A stretch of 57,218 nt of DNA, taken from assembly GCA_002428445.1 (NCBI GenBank), contig DIWJ01000027.1, positions 1-57,218 of the forward strand, given 5' to 3'. The position numbers and the translations under genes are program-made. The stretch comes from Syntrophaceae bacterium UBA6109. GTDB lineage: Bacteria; Desulfobacterota; Syntrophia; Syntrophales; UBA6109. Below are positions 44,977-56,865 of the stretch, in pieces (the first letter of the stretch is position 1; every line of letters begins with the position of its first letter). The notes under the pieces were generated by a model. The model worked only from the letters and a program-made list of their open reading frames with translations, did no database searches and was not told where the DNA came from.

Positions 44977-46381
44977 GGAAAAAAAGGTGAAGGTACCCCG
45001 ACAGAAAATGCCCGAGCAGGAACCGAAGGACCGGGTGCGGAATTTCAATGAAGTGCCTTTCGGTTATTCGGAGGAGTTGGCGATCACCGAAGCCAAACGC
45101 TGCATCCAGTGCAAGAAACCCAGCTGTGTGGCGGGATGCCCGGTGGACGTCGACATCCCCGGTTTCATCAGGAAGATCGCGGAAGGGGATTTCGTGGGCG
45201 CAGCGCATGTCCTGAAGACGACCAACAGCCTGCCGGCGGTCTGCGGACGCGTTTGCCCCCAGGAGGATCAGTGCGAGAAGGTCTGCATCCTCGGCAAGAA
45301 GGGTGAGCCCGTCGCGATCGGAAGGTTGGAACGCTTCGCCGCGGACTATGAAAGGAATGCGGGCAAGGTCAGCATCCCGGAACCGGCTCCGCCCAGAGGC
45401 CAGAAGGTTGCCATCGTCGGCGCGGGCCCCTCGGGACTCACGATTGCGAGCGATCTCGTCAAGATGGGATACGGGGTGACGATCTTTGAAGCCCTGCACA
45501 AGGCTGGCGGCGTTCTCGTCTACGGGATTCCCGAATTCCGTCTTCCGAAGGCTATCGTCGAAGCGGAGGTCGATTACCTGAAAAGGCTCGGCGTGAAGAT
45601 CGTCGTCAACGCCCTCATCGGCCGCTACAAGACCGTGGATGAATTGTTCGCCGAGGGGTACGACGCGGTGTACTTGGCCGTCGGCGCGGGGGCGCCGGTC
45701 TTCATGAACATTCCCGGCGAGAATCTCAGCGGCATCTATTCGGCCAACGAGTATCTGACCCGTTCCAATCTGATGAAGGCCTATCGCTTCCCGGAGTATG
45801 CGACGCCGATCGTACGGGGCAAGAATGTCGCCGTAATCGGCGGCGGGAACGTCGCCATGGATTCCGTGCGCACCGCGCTTCGCCTGGGTGCGGACAATGC
45901 CTATATCATCTACCGGCGAACGGAAGTCGAGATGCCGGCCAGGATCGAGGAAGTGCATCACGCCAAGGAAGAGGGGGTGCAGTTCAAACTCCTGACCAAC
46001 CCTGTGGAATACATCGGCAACGAGCAGGGCTGGGTGAAGGCGATCAAGTGCCAGAAGATGGAACTGGGCGAACCGGATTCGTCGGGACGCCGTCGGCCTA
46101 TTCCGATCAAAGGGTCGGAATTCCTCATCGACGTGGATACGGTTGTCGTCGCGGTGGGTACGAATGCCAACCCCATCGTCCCCGCCACCACGCCGGGGCT
46201 GGAAGTCAACAAGTGGGGCTATATCATCACCAAGGGTGAAAGCGGCGAGACGAGCCGCTGCGGCGTCTATGCAGGCGGAGACATCGTGACCGGCGCCGCG
46301 ACGGTCATTCTGGCCATGGGGGCGGGGCGGAAGGCCGCCAATGCCATCCATGAGTTTTTGAGCGGCAAGAAGAAAGAGTAA
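44966..46381 (+). CDS. nfnB: NADH-dependent ferredoxin:NADP+ oxidoreductase, subunit B
   Basis: 471-residue large subunit of Nfn, similar to the small subunit of glutamate synthase. An N-terminal Fe-S domain (CIQCKKPSCVAGCP and CGRVCPQEDQCEKVC) is followed by FAD (VAIVGAGPSGLTIASDL) and NADPH (VAVIGGGNVAMDSVRTALRL) Rossmann domains, ending in CGVYAGGDIVTGAATVI. Nfn links NADH, NADPH and ferredoxin by bifurcation in the cytosol. The ATG at 44966 lies inside the end of nfnA. A strong terminator follows. Confidence 0.93.
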   Translation: MENKEKKVKVPRQKMPEQEPKDRVRNFNEVPFGYSEELAITEAKRCIQCKKPSCVAGCPVDVDIPGFIRKIAEGDFVGAAHVLKTTNSLPAVCGRVCPQEDQCEKVCILGKKGEPVAIGRLERFAADYERNAGKVSIPEPAPPRGQKVAIVGAGPSGLTIASDLVKMGYGVTIFEALHKAGGVLVYGIPEFRLPKAIVEAEVDYLKRLGVKIVVNALIGRYKTVDELFAEGYDAVYLAVGAGAPVFMNIPGENLSGIYSANEYLTRSNLMKAYRFPEYATPIVRGKNVAVIGGGNVAMDSVRTALRLGADNAYIIYRRTEVEMPARIEEVHHAKEEGVQFKLLTNPVEYIGNEQGWVKAIKCQKMELGEPDSSGRRRPIPIKGSEFLIDVDTVVVAVGTNANPIVPATTPGLEVNKWGYIITKGESGETSRCGVYAGGDIVTGAATVILAMGAGRKAANAIHEFLSGKKKE

Positions 46382-46407
46382 TCAACCGGTGGGTTTCAGA
46401 AAAAGCG

Positions 46408-46441
46408 AAGGGGCGGGAGAATTTTCTTCCGCCCCTTTTTT
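46408..46441. terminator. Bidirectional terminator between nfnB and atpB
   Basis: A 13-bp stem (AAGGGGCGG core, 46408-46420 with 46425-46437), loop ATTT, followed by TTTTTT on the plus strand; the minus strand has a shorter T-rich tail. It serves two convergent transcripts. Confidence 0.9.
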
Positions 46442-46481
46442 CGTTTCGGCAATATCCGCCTGTCGAAAGAGTCGTTCGCTC

Positions 46482-47135
46482 TCAGTGATGTTCTTCCATG
46501 GCTCCGGCGATGTACATCATGGCCAGCAGCATGAAGACGAGCGTCTGGATGACCGACGTGAAGATCATCAGCGCGAAGACCGGCAGGGGCACCAGGAGCG
46601 GCACCAGCAGAAGGACGACGGCCAGGACGATATCCTCCCCCATGATGTTCCCGAACAGCCGCACGGACAGGGAGAGCGGCCGCGAAAGGTGACTGATGAT
46701 TTCGATCGGCATCATGAGCGGCGTGAGCCACCAGACGGGTCCCATGAACTGTTTCACATACTTCATGCCGTGGACGCGGATGCCGACGATATGCGTCATG
46801 ACGAAGACGACGATGGCCATCGATACCGTGGTGTTGAGGTTGGCCGTCGGAGATTCGAATCCCGGGATGAGCCCGATGAGATTCGAAGAAAGAATGTAGA
46901 GACCCAGCGTCGCGATCAGCGGGAAGAACTTGCGTCCGTGGGGCCCCATGGTCTCCGTGAGCAGTCCGTCAAAACCGCTCACGACCACTTCCATGACGTT
47001 CTGCATGCGTCCGGGGTAGAGGTTCAGGCGCCGGGTGGCCAGATAGGAGAAAAGCGCCAGGAGAGCCATGACGCACCAAGCGTACATGACCTGAGCCGGG
47101 ACATAATGATTCTCGAGAAACAGTACGGGATGCAT
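46482..47135 (-). CDS. atpB: ATP synthase F0 subunit a
   Basis: 217-residue membrane stator subunit that forms the ion half-channels against the c ring. The essential Arg lies in [20 protein letters not shown]; the last helix has [21 protein letters not shown]. The start overlaps the atpI stop as TGATG. No c subunit, b subunit or F1 gene follows; convergent nfnB comes next. The rest of the ATP synthase must be encoded elsewhere, apart from two c-subunit genes in this window. Confidence 0.96.
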   Translation of the reverse strand: MHPVLFLENHYVPAQVMYAWCVMALLALFSYLATRRLNLYPGRMQNVMEVVVSGFDGLLTETMGPHGRKFFPLIATLGLYILSSNLIGLIPGFESPTANLNTTVSMAIVVFVMTHIVGIRVHGMKYVKQFMGPVWWLTPLMMPIEIISHLSRPLSLSVRLFGNIMGEDIVLAVVLLLVPLLVPLPVFALMIFTSVIQTLVFMLLAMMYIAGAMEEHH

Positions 47136-47542
47136 CAGTCTGACGGGACCTCCTCAATCGAGTTTTTTTTTGACAGCAGCATCAAACCCACGGTCAGGGC
47201 GATATTCATGATGACAATGGAAAGGCCGATCAGCAGACCGATCACGTTGACAAGATCGCCGGTGATGATGAAGTAGAGAACCACGGCCGTCGCGGCAAAA
47301 CGGATGTAGTACCGAATCATGACGGACGACCGGGAGGCGCCGCCGGAGCGGCTCAGAAACACCTTCTTCAGGTCGCGATGGAGCCAGTGGAAATTCACGA
47401 TGCTGATGAGACCGCCCAGAAGAACGCCGAATGCGAACTTTTCCGAAACCAGAATGAGGCCGGCAAGAAAACATGAGCCCAAGACAAGCCAGTTGGTCCA
47501 TTCAAGCCTTTTTTGCAGCGGGTCTTTTTGGATGTGGTTCAC
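47135..47542 (-). CDS. atpI: ATP synthase protein I (AtpI)
   Basis: 135 residues with four predicted membrane helices ([37 protein letters not shown], a third around [16 protein letters not shown], and [15 protein letters not shown]), matching the ATP-synt_I family that helps assemble the c ring. The start is GTG at 47542, inside the end of atpZ (41-base overlap). The atpZ-atpI-atpB order is common in delta- and other proteobacteria. Confidence 0.87.
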   Translation of the reverse strand: MNHIQKDPLQKRLEWTNWLVLGSCFLAGLILVSEKFAFGVLLGGLISIVNFHWLHRDLKKVFLSRSGGASRSSVMIRYYIRFAATAVVLYFIITGDLVNVIGLLIGLSIVIMNIALTVGLMLLSKKNSIEEVPSD

Positions 47543-47786
47543 TTTTCAAGCACGTAATGACGGGCTGATCGTCCGCAAAGTTCCTTTTGATCATGATATA
47601 GACGTTGCGAAATCCGGCAACAATCCCGAGTATCAAAAACAGCAGGGTCAAACGGTAACCCGTGCCGAACTTTCGGTCCAGGTAGGAGCCGAGGAAAAGT
47701 CCGCCGAAGATCATCAGGACCATGGCGATGCCGACGCTGCTTGCGTAGGCCAGTTGGACGAAAGATTTCTTCGCGTCCTTATCCAT
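47502..47786 (-). CDS. atpZ: AtpZ/AtpI-type ATP synthase accessory protein
   Basis: 94 residues with two membrane helices: FVQLAYASSVGIAMVLMIFG, then LGSYLDRKFGTGYRLT, then LLFLILGIVAGFRNVYIMI. The GxYLDxxFGT motif is typical of the AtpZ family, which together with AtpI supports F0 assembly or magnesium supply. First of three coupled F0 genes. Confidence 0.88.
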   Translation of the reverse strand: MDKDAKKSFVQLAYASSVGIAMVLMIFGGLFLGSYLDRKFGTGYRLTLLFLILGIVAGFRNVYIMIKRNFADDQPVITCLKSEPHPKRPAAKKA

Positions 47787-47860
47787 CGAATGGGCGCCCC
47801 TGTATCATGTGCGGTGTTGAAAGTCAATGAAAAACGATGTCCATCAAGGGTGACCGGAGG

Positions 47861-49875
<2,015 letters not shown>

Positions 49876-49919
49876 GTCTGTCTGTCCTTTCTGTTCGTCG
49901 GCATGAGCGCTGCCCGTTC

Positions 49920-50930
49920 TTACAGGTGATAGTAGTCGCGATACCAAGCGAGGAATCTGCGGATACCCTCTTCGACGGGCGTGCCCGGCACAAAACCGAC
50001 ATCGTGCGCGAGATCGTCGACATCCGCAAAGGTTGCCGGGACGTCTCCAGGCTGCATCGGCATCAGCACCCGCTCGGCCTTCTTCCCCAGTTCCCGCTCG
50101 AGGATTCCGATGAAATCCAGCAGATTCACCGGGCGGTTATTCCCGATGTTGTAGAGGCGGTAGGGCGCAAAACTGCTCGCCGGATTCGGGTTCATGGGAT
50201 CCCATCGCGGATCGGGCGCGGCAGGTCTTCGTGCGATGCGGACCACGCCTTCGATGATGTCGTCGACGTAGGTGAAATCACGTTCCATGCGACCTTCGTT
50301 GAAGATCTCGATCGGCCTGCCTTCCAGGATCGCCCTGGTGAACAGAAACAGTGCCATGTCGGGCCTTCCCCAGGGGCCGTAGACCGTGAAGAAGCGCAGC
50401 CCCGTGCAGGGGATCCTGTAGAGGGCGGCGTACGAGTGGGCCATCACTTCATTTGCCTTTTTCGTCGCCGCGTACAGGCTGACTGGATGATCGACGTTTT
50501 GGCCCGTTGAGAAGGGGAGGCGGGTATTGCCGCCGTAGACGGAACTCGACGAGGCGAAGACCAGATGGGAGACGTCGTTATGGCGGCATCCCTCCAGGAT
50601 GTTGAGAAATCCGACGAGGTTGCTGTTGACGTAGGCATGGGGATTGAGCAGTGAATAGCGGACGCCGGCCTGGGCCGCAAGATGAATGACCGTATCGGGC
50701 CGATGCCGGGAGAACAGTTCGCCCATCGCATTCTGATCGGCGATATCCGTCTTCAGGAAAGAGAAACGGGATTGTTCCTGCAGCAGGCGGAGGCGATCCT
50801 CCTTCAGGCGGACGTCATAATAGTCGTTGAGATTGTCCGCGCCGACAACGTCGATTCCCTCGGCCAGCAATCGCCGGGACAGATGAAAGTCGATAAAACC
50901 GGCCGCGCCGGTTACGAGGACCTTTTCCAT
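49920..50930 (-). CDS. NAD-dependent nucleotide-sugar epimerase (UDP-glucuronate 4-epimerase-like)
   Basis: 336 residues of the extended short-chain dehydrogenase family. Motifs: [30 protein letters not shown], the catalytic pair in [11 protein letters not shown] (Tyr and Lys), [17 protein letters not shown] and [13 protein letters not shown], all close to the CapI / UDP-GlcA 4-epimerase group. An oddity: the NAD-binding GxxGxxG reads GAAGFID, with Asp14 in place of the third Gly, from a GAC codon. That would hinder coenzyme binding unless compensated. With gmd and fcl it forms a nucleotide-sugar set. Confidence 0.88.
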   Translation of the reverse strand: MEKVLVTGAAGFIDFHLSRRLLAEGIDVVGADNLNDYYDVRLKEDRLRLLQEQSRFSFLKTDIADQNAMGELFSRHRPDTVIHLAAQAGVRYSLLNPHAYVNSNLVGFLNILEGCRHNDVSHLVFASSSSVYGGNTRLPFSTGQNVDHPVSLYAATKKANEVMAHSYAALYRIPCTGLRFFTVYGPWGRPDMALFLFTRAILEGRPIEIFNEGRMERDFTYVDDIIEGVVRIARRPAAPDPRWDPMNPNPASSFAPYRLYNIGNNRPVNLLDFIGILERELGKKAERVLMPMQPGDVPATFADVDDLAHDVGFVPGTPVEEGIRRFLAWYRDYYHL

Positions 50931-51004
50931 TCGTTTGCTGACCCTCCGGCGGTGGCCGCCGTCTCTTTTTTTATGCGGGCAGGCTGCGGATAGCGGCCTG
51001 CTCC

Positions 51005-52309
51005 TTAATCCGTGGCGGATCCGTCGGCGATGTGCGCCAAAGAGGTTCTGCAGGCCTCGGCGGTTCTAGCCAGATCCTGATCCGAGTGAACCAGCGATAC
51101 GAAGGCGGCTTCGAACTGTGAAGGCGCCAGGTAGATGCCTTCCTGAAGCATCCGGCGAAAGAAGCGTGCGAATCGCGCCGTGTCGCTTGCAAGGGCCGAG
51201 GTGAAGTCCCGGACCTTTCCGTCCGTAAAGAAGGCCGTGAACATCGAGCCGATACGGGACACGCAAACGGGGATGCCGAGACGTTTGCACTGCCCTTCCA
51301 TCTCCTCGGACAACCTTGCCGTTGTCTGCTCCAGGTCCCTGTAGCCGGAGGCCGAGGCCTTGAGGATCTTCAGGGTCGCAAGTCCCGCCGCCATGGCCAC
51401 CGGATTTCCCGACAGCGTCCCCGCCTGGTAGACGGGTCCCTGCGGCGCCAGCATCTCCATGATGTCTCTTCTTCCGCCGAAGGCCCCCACCGGCAGGCCG
51501 CCGCCGATGATTTTTCCCAGGCAGGTGAGGTCGGGGCGGACGCCGACGACGTCCTGGTAGCCGCCGTAGGCCAACCGGAAGCCGGTGATGACTTCGTCGA
51601 TGATGAGAAGAATTCCCCGCTCCGACGTCAGGCGGCGCAGGTTCTGAAGAAACCCCGGCTCGGGGAGGACGACGCCCATGTTGGCGGGCACCGCCTCGAC
51701 GATGACACACGCGAGGTCTTCGCCGTGGGAGGCGATCGCTGTTTCCGCGGCCGGAAGGTCATTGAAGGGAACGGTGATCGTCAATTCCGCCAGCCGCGAT
51801 GGAACGCCCGGACTGCCCGGTATCCCGAGCGTCGCCAGTCCCGATCCCGCTTTGACGAGCAGGGAATCGGCATGTCCGTGGTAACAGCCTTCGAATTTGA
51901 GGATCTTGTCGCGGCCCGTAAAGGCCCTCGCCAGGCGGATGGCGCTCATCGTCGCTTCCGTGCCGGAACTGACCATCCTCACCATTTCCATGGAGGGAAT
52001 GGCCGCCGCGATGGTTCCGGCCATCTCGATTTCCATCTCCGTCGGCGCTCCGTAGCTCGTTCCCCGCTCGACGGCGGAAATGACGGCTTCGACGACGGTG
52101 GGATGGGCGTGCCCAAGAATGAGAGGGCCCCAGGACATCACGTAATCGATGTAGCTGCGCCCCTCGACATCGACGATCCTTGCTCCGCGTCCCTCGCGGA
52201 TGAAGAGCGGCGTCGCTCCGACGGAGCGAAAGGCGCGGACCGGGCTGTTGACCCCGCCGGGGATGACGTGCTGCGCCCGCTTGTACAAGTGCGCTGAACT
52301 GCCGTTCAT
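51005..52309 (-). CDS. hemL: Glutamate-1-semialdehyde 2,1-aminomutase
   Basis: 434-residue PLP enzyme forming 5-aminolevulinate in the C5 tetrapyrrole pathway. Motifs: [62 protein letters not shown] and the PLP Lys in [18 protein letters not shown]. The ATG overlaps the ahbB stop as ATGA. In a B12-using anaerobe it supplies precursors of both cobalamin and haem. Confidence 0.97.
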   Translation of the reverse strand: MNGSSAHLYKRAQHVIPGGVNSPVRAFRSVGATPLFIREGRGARIVDVEGRSYIDYVMSWGPLILGHAHPTVVEAVISAVERGTSYGAPTEMEIEMAGTIAAAIPSMEMVRMVSSGTEATMSAIRLARAFTGRDKILKFEGCYHGHADSLLVKAGSGLATLGIPGSPGVPSRLAELTITVPFNDLPAAETAIASHGEDLACVIVEAVPANMGVVLPEPGFLQNLRRLTSERGILLIIDEVITGFRLAYGGYQDVVGVRPDLTCLGKIIGGGLPVGAFGGRRDIMEMLAPQGPVYQAGTLSGNPVAMAAGLATLKILKASASGYRDLEQTTARLSEEMEGQCKRLGIPVCVSRIGSMFTAFFTDGKVRDFTSALASDTARFARFFRRMLQEGIYLAPSQFEAAFVSLVHSDQDLARTAEACRTSLAHIADGSATD

Positions 52310-52782
52310 GAGAAATACTCCATGCTCGTTTTTTTCAATTCCTCGAGGCTGTCGAAAATCCTGTAATCGGCAAGGCCGATCCCGGCGGCCAGTTTCCGGA
52401 CCGCCGGTTCAACGGCCGGGTCTTTGAAATGCATCATGCTGAACAGATTGTACCGCCCTGCCAGCGGCGGCCTTCGCTCGTAGCAGTGCGAAATCGCCGG
52501 GACGCCGGCGAGAGCCCTCCCCGCTTCTTCGAGGCGGGATGGAGGGGCGGCCCAGACGACAAGGGCATTGCAGACATACCCTGCCCGCCCGTGGCGGACG
52601 ATCGCCCCGAATTTCCGCACGACTCGGCGCGCGAGAAACCTTTGCACTGCTCCGACGACCGCCGGCTCGGCCAGATCGATTCTGGCGGCGATCTCCGCAA
52701 AAGGACGCCGGCAGAGCGGCAAGTCCTTCTGGACCTCCCGTGCGATGCGAATTTCTTCGCCCGTAAGCAATGTCTCTGTCAT
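52306..52782 (-). CDS. ahbB: Siroheme decarboxylase subunit, AsnC/Lrp-like (AhbB type)
   Basis: 158 residues: an N-terminal AsnC-type helix-turn-helix ([20 protein letters not shown]) and an AsnC ligand domain adapted for catalysis: [40 protein letters not shown]. These match NirD/AhbB proteins, which remove two carboxyl groups from sirohaem to give didecarboxysirohaem in the alternative haem route of sulfate reducers and archaea. A paired AhbA is expected but not present beside it. Overlaps hemL by four bases. A pure regulator role is less likely given the RH motif. Confidence 0.88.
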   Translation of the reverse strand: MTETLLTGEEIRIAREVQKDLPLCRRPFAEIAARIDLAEPAVVGAVQRFLARRVVRKFGAIVRHGRAGYVCNALVVWAAPPSRLEEAGRALAGVPAISHCYERRPPLAGRYNLFSMMHFKDPAVEPAVRKLAAGIGLADYRIFDSLEELKKTSMEYFS

Positions 52783-53076
52783 GACCGTCCTTCGCGCTGT
52801 CCGGAATCCACAGGCATTTCATAGTACGAAGGCCCCATAAAATCAAGCCCGCCCCTGCTGACGCCGGCGTTTTCGATGTTCCAGCCCTTGACAAAAGCGG
52901 GATCTTGCGTCAAGAGATAAGGAACGCTAAAAGGGGAGTTGTTCACTTTTCCGATAATACGGAAAGTAGCCGCTGCGCGGGAGACGATCCGCGCGGGGGG
53001 AAAAGAATCCGGAAAGAGGAAGGAGGTGAAGGCGGGACTTTTTCAGAAAATCCAATACAAAAAGGAGAAAGAAAAC

Positions 53077-53439
53077 ATGGACAAGACAATTCGTTTTTGT
53101 TGGTGCGCATTGGGGATGGTGCTGTTTTCGGCAACCGCGGCTGCAGCCGCAGAAGCGGCTCCCGCCGGTGCGGTCGACTATACCAAGGCGATCGTCATCG
53201 GCTGCAGTCTCATCGCCGTCGGACTGGCAATGGGGTTCGGCACTATCGGAACCGGTGTCGGCATGGGGCACGGCTTGAGCGGCGCCACCAATGCCGTGGG
53301 ACGCAATCCCGAAGCGCAGGGAAAGATCCTCCTGACCATGATGGTGGGTCTGGCGATGATCGAGTCCCTGGCCATCTATGCGCTCGTCATCGCATTGGTG
53401 ATTCTCTATGCCAATCCGCTGATGAAGTTTCTCGTGTAA
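53077..53439 (+). CDS. atpE: ATP synthase F0 subunit c, paralogue 2, with signal-peptide-like extension
   Basis: 120 residues. A leader (FCWCALGMVLFSATAAAAAEA) precedes the c-subunit hairpin: GFGTIGTGVGMGHGLSGAT, the polar loop GRNPEAQG, and the ion-binding Glu in AMIESLAIYALVIALVIL. The position of the sodium-site Gln is Met, so a proton ring is more likely. The ATG follows AAGGAG by nine bases. It is a single-gene plus-strand unit, divergent from ahbB and ended by a terminator; atpB lies 6 kb away. The C-terminal hairpin is similar to but distinct from paralogue 1. Confidence 0.93.
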   Translation: MDKTIRFCWCALGMVLFSATAAAAAEAAPAGAVDYTKAIVIGCSLIAVGLAMGFGTIGTGVGMGHGLSGATNAVGRNPEAQGKILLTMMVGLAMIESLAIYALVIALVILYANPLMKFLV

Positions 53440-53462
53440 GAATTTTCGGTTTCATGGAACAC

Positions 53463-53507
53463 AAAAGGGAGGGGAAGCGCTACCACGACTTTCACTCCCT
53501 TTTTTTA
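53463..53507 (+). terminator. Intrinsic terminator after atpE paralogue 2
   Basis: Stem AAAAGGGAG (53463-53471) / CTCCCTTTT (53495-53503) with a 23-base loop, followed by more T. It lies 23 bases after the stop and adjoins the convergent release-factor-like gene. Confidence 0.65.
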
Positions 53508-53921
53508 TGAGGATTCGGAGGACGGGGAGATTTTTGCGCGAAGGGTCTTTTTCTCGGACTGCGCGTGCTTGCCCTGAAGCACCTTTTCCCGGGTGCGCCG
53601 GGACCGCCTGCGTTTCTGGCGGCGGATCTTCTCGGCAAGCCTCTTTTCTTCCGCGACGGCCCCGGTCTGGAGCTTTTCGATCCGATCCAGGAGGATCTTC
53701 CGGGCGAGGTAGCGGTTCAGGAGTTGAGACCGCTCTTTGCCGCACTTGACGGACAGGCCCGTCGGTACGTGGACGAGCTGGACGCAGGTCGACGTCTTGT
53801 TCACATTCTGTCCGCCCGGCCCTGACGACCGCACGAAGGTCTCGCGCAAATCGTTCTCCGAGACGCCGAGCCGCGCCATGCGTTCGCGGATCGCCTTTTC
53901 TTTTTCCGTAGAAATCGCCAT
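53505..53921 (-). CDS. Release-factor-like peptidyl-tRNA hydrolase domain protein (GGQ, ArfB/C12orf65-like)
   Basis: 138 residues. The RF-1 catalytic domain includes the universal GGQ in VRSSGPGGQNVNKTSTCVQL. A very basic tail follows (KIRRQKRRRSRRTREKVLQG), suited to the empty mRNA channel of a ribosome. There is no codon-recognition domain, so it probably rescues stalled ribosomes rather than ending normal translation. It resembles the short PCRF-like family of delta-proteobacteria and Bacteroidetes, near ArfB. The start is ATG at 53921. Confidence 0.88.
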   Translation of the reverse strand: MAISTEKEKAIRERMARLGVSENDLRETFVRSSGPGGQNVNKTSTCVQLVHVPTGLSVKCGKERSQLLNRYLARKILLDRIEKLQTGAVAEEKRLAEKIRRQKRRRSRRTREKVLQGKHAQSEKKTLRAKISPSSESS

Positions 53922-53994
53922 CGTCGGAAAACCGGATATCGCAGGGCGCTGTTGTGGAAAGAGGGGGGATCGGCAACCGGCAGCCGTGCTGATT

Positions 53995-54423
53995 TCAGAG
54001 GGTGTAGATTTCTTCTCCTACGAGATGGATCCAGTTCCTTTCCAGAACCTTCTTCCCCTCTTCGTATCGATCGACGCCGATAATGACGATCGTCTCCCTG
54101 CCGAACCGGTTGATCGTCGTATAGAGGTAGTGGACGTTGATGTCGTTTTCCGCCAGATGTTTCAGGATGGCCGTCATCCCGCCCGGATGAAGGGGGACTT
54201 CCGCGGCCAGAACGGGAGTAATCTCATACCTGAACTGGAAACTTTCCAGGACCGTCGCCGCGCGTCGCGGGTCGTTGACGACCAGCCGAACGACGCTCTG
54301 TTCCGCGTCGCTTGCGGCGAGAATCGCCTTGGCCGCGATGCCCTCGTTGTCCAGGATATCGGAGAGCTTCAGAAGCGAGCCCGGCACATTTTGCAGCGAC
54401 ACGGATATCTGCATGACCGCCAT
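53995..54423 (-). CDS. Tandem ACT-domain protein
   Basis: 142 residues made of two ACT-like halves: ISVSLQNVPGSLLKLSDILD (1) and HPGGMTAILKHLAENDINVHYLYTTI (2). ACT domains bind amino acids or related ligands. Proteins of this type commonly sit beside 2-oxoacid:ferredoxin oxidoreductase or PaaK genes in anaerobes and may sense the corresponding amino acid. It starts five bases after korC, with AAAGGAG upstream, so it is the last gene of the kor operon. Confidence 0.88.
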   Translation of the reverse strand: MAVMQISVSLQNVPGSLLKLSDILDNEGIAAKAILAASDAEQSVVRLVVNDPRRAATVLESFQFRYEITPVLAAEVPLHPGGMTAILKHLAENDINVHYLYTTINRFGRETIVIIGVDRYEEGKKVLERNWIHLVGEEIYTL

Positions 54424-54428
54424 AGATC

Positions 54429-54977
54429 TCAGGCTCCTTTGCGTTCGAGAAATTCGTAACCCGCATAGAATGCCTTGCGGTTGGCCTCGAGAACGGACTT
54501 CTTCTTGCCGCCCATGGTCGTCTCCAGGCTCTTCAGATACACCTCGGGTTTCACCAGCGCCGTCTGCTTCAGAAAGGCGCCCATGATGACCGTGTTGGCG
54601 GTCCTGGGGTTGCCCAGCTTCTCCGCGATCTCCGAGGAGGGGATCTCATAAACGATGAGATCCTTCCGGCTCGGCCGGGCCTGGACGATGGACGCGTTCA
54701 GGAAGAGTCCGCCGCCCGGGGCGATCTTGTTCTGAAAGCCGTACAGTGAAGGCGTGTTCATGACGACGACGAAATCCGGCTCGGACGCGATCGGGGAGGC
54801 GATTTCTTCGTCGGAGACGGCGACGGTGCAATTGGCGGTGCCGCCGCGGACTTCCGCCCCATAGGCCGGCAGATAGGTGACGTGATATCCCTCATTCATG
54901 GCCCCATGGGCGAAGGTATAGCCCATCACGAGGACGCCTTGGCCGCCGAAGCCGGAGAAGACGGTCTTGACGATCAT
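54429..54977 (-). CDS. korC: 2-oxoacid:ferredoxin oxidoreductase, gamma subunit
   Basis: 182 residues. Motifs of the gamma domain: [40 protein letters not shown], and [10 protein letters not shown]. It takes part in CoA binding and assembly of the four-subunit enzyme. The ATG overlaps the korB stop (ATGA). Confidence 0.94.
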   Translation of the reverse strand: MIVKTVFSGFGGQGVLVMGYTFAHGAMNEGYHVTYLPAYGAEVRGGTANCTVAVSDEEIASPIASEPDFVVVMNTPSLYGFQNKIAPGGGLFLNASIVQARPSRKDLIVYEIPSSEIAEKLGNPRTANTVIMGAFLKQTALVKPEVYLKSLETTMGGKKKSVLEANRKAFYAGYEFLERKGA

Positions 54978-55735
54978 GACTTGCTCCTCCCCTTAGGCTC
55001 TCCCGAATCCTTGATGAGTCCCAGCGGGAAGGTCTTGCTCATGACCTCGTCGATCCAGCGGCAGGATTCGACGGGCGTCATCTTCCAGTTGGTCGGGCAG
55101 GGCGAGAGGACCTCGACCATCGTGAAGCCGGCCCCTGCAAGCTGATAGTCGAAGGCTTTCCGGATGCAGCGTTTGGTCTTGAGGATGCTGGCGGGCGAGT
55201 TCACGGTGCAGCGTTCGATATAGACGGTGCCGTCCAGCATGGCGAGGATTTCGCTGATGCGGATGGGACTTCCGTCGAGCTTCGTATCCCGGCCGGGCGG
55301 GGACGTGGTCGTCTTCTGGCCGAGGATCGATGTCGGAGCCATCTGCCCGCCCGTCATGCCGTACACGGCGTTGTTGATGAAGATGATGGTGATGTTTTCG
55401 CCGCGGTTCGCGGCATGAAAACTCTCCGCGGTGCCGATGGCGGCAAGGTCGCCGTCGCCCTGGTAGGAAAAAACCAGACGGTCCGGCAGCATGCGCTTGA
55501 GGCCGGTCGCCAGGGCCGGGCCCCGCCCGTGCGGCGCTTCGATCATGTCGATGTCGAAATAGTTGTAGGCCAGCACGGCGCAGCCGGCCGGGGGAACGCC
55601 GATGGACGTGCCCCGGGCGCCGAGCTCGTCGATCACCTCGGCGATGAGCCGGTGCGTAATGCTGTGGCCGCAGCCCGGACAGTAGTGAAAGGTGCTGTCC
55701 TTGAGCGATTGAGGTCTTGCAAAGACTTTTTTCAT
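54974..55735 (-). CDS. korB: 2-oxoacid:ferredoxin oxidoreductase, beta (TPP-binding) subunit
   Basis: 253 residues. It holds thiamine diphosphate and a [4Fe-4S] site: [35 protein letters not shown], the TPP/magnesium motif [12 protein letters not shown] with [17 protein letters not shown], and a later Cys region. The ATG at 55735 has AGGA six bases upstream. The short-chain organisation (D-A-B-C) suits 2-oxoglutarate or branched 2-oxoacids rather than pyruvate; the substrate is not certain. Confidence 0.95.
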   Translation of the reverse strand: MKKVFARPQSLKDSTFHYCPGCGHSITHRLIAEVIDELGARGTSIGVPPAGCAVLAYNYFDIDMIEAPHGRGPALATGLKRMLPDRLVFSYQGDGDLAAIGTAESFHAANRGENITIIFINNAVYGMTGGQMAPTSILGQKTTTSPPGRDTKLDGSPIRISEILAMLDGTVYIERCTVNSPASILKTKRCIRKAFDYQLAGAGFTMVEVLSPCPTNWKMTPVESCRWIDEVMSKTFPLGLIKDSGEPKGRSKS

Positions 55736-55788
55736 GCTCGATCCTGAAATCTGGTCCTGACCTGAGGCGAAGCCGTTCGGGAAGCCCT

Positions 55789-56865
55789 TCAAGACTTTTC
55801 GATGAGCGCCTCGCGGTCCCGGCAATACCGGTAGATCACGTTGGCCAGTTCCGCAGGCGTGGGCACAACGCCGCCCGGACGGCCGTGGAAGCCGATGCGC
55901 GCGTAACCCTGCAGGGCGAGACGCACGTCCTCCACCAACTGCCCCGCGCTCATCTCGAAGACGAAGAACTCCTTGACGGTCTCCGAGAGCTGCCGGAGTT
56001 CCGTCATGGGAAACGGCCAGAGGGTTATCGGACGGAACAGGCCCACCCGGATACCCAGCGAATCCAGGCGGTGAATGGCCCCTTTGGCGATCCGCGCCGC
56101 CGTGCCGTAGGCGACCAGGATCAGTTCCGCATCGTCAACCCGGAAGGCTTCGTAACGGACTTCCCTGTCGGCGATCACGCGGTATTTCCGCACCAGCTTC
56201 CAGTTGTGCTCTTCCATGGCCAGGGCGTCGAGGATCAGCCCGCGGATGATCTTGCTCTTGCCGCTGCCCGCGCCCCTCATCTTGAAGTCGTCGCTGTAAT
56301 CCCGCGGCGCCGGCTCCTTGAAGACGACCGGCTCCATCATCTGTCCCATCATGCCGTCTGCCAGGATCATCACCGGTGTCCGGTAGCGGTCCGCCAGATC
56401 GAAGGCGTCCATGGTCAGATCGGCCATCTCCTGGCAGGTGGCCGGGGCGAGAACGGGCGTGCGGTAATCCCCGTGTCCGCCGCCGCGCGTGGCCTGGAAG
56501 TAGTCTCCCTGGGAAGGCCGGATATTGCCCAGGCCGGGCCCGCCGCGCATCATGTTGACGATGACGCCGGGGAGCTCACAGGCGGCCATCGATGAAATCC
56601 CTTCCTGCTTGAGATCGATTCCCGGACCCGACGACGACGTCATCGCCCTTGCGCCGGCGGCGCTGGCGCCGGCCACCATGTTGATCGCGGCGATTTCGCT
56701 CTCGGACTGGATGAAGACGCCGCCTTCGACGCCACGCAGCCTCTCGGCCATGTACTCGGGGATTTCGTTCTGGGGTGTAATCGGATAGCCGGCGTAGAAC
56801 CGGCAGCCGGCGAGCACCGCCGCTTCTCCGATCACCTTGTTGCCCTGCATGAGGATCCTATTCAC
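55789..56865 (-). CDS. korA: 2-oxoacid:ferredoxin oxidoreductase, alpha subunit
   Basis: 358 residues. Motifs: [60 protein letters not shown] and [19 protein letters not shown] at 56865 with GAGG six bases upstream is preferred, overlapping the ferredoxin stop by eight bases; ATG at 56850 is an alternative. Main catalytic partner of korB. Confidence 0.94.
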   Translation of the reverse strand: MNRILMQGNKVIGEAAVLAGCRFYAGYPITPQNEIPEYMAERLRGVEGGVFIQSESEIAAINMVAGASAAGARAMTSSSGPGIDLKQEGISSMAACELPGVIVNMMRGGPGLGNIRPSQGDYFQATRGGGHGDYRTPVLAPATCQEMADLTMDAFDLADRYRTPVMILADGMMGQMMEPVVFKEPAPRDYSDDFKMRGAGSGKSKIIRGLILDALAMEEHNWKLVRKYRVIADREVRYEAFRVDDAELILVAYGTAARIAKGAIHRLDSLGIRVGLFRPITLWPFPMTELRQLSETVKEFFVFEMSAGQLVEDVRLALQGYARIGFHGRPGGVVPTPAELANVIYRYCRDREALIEKS

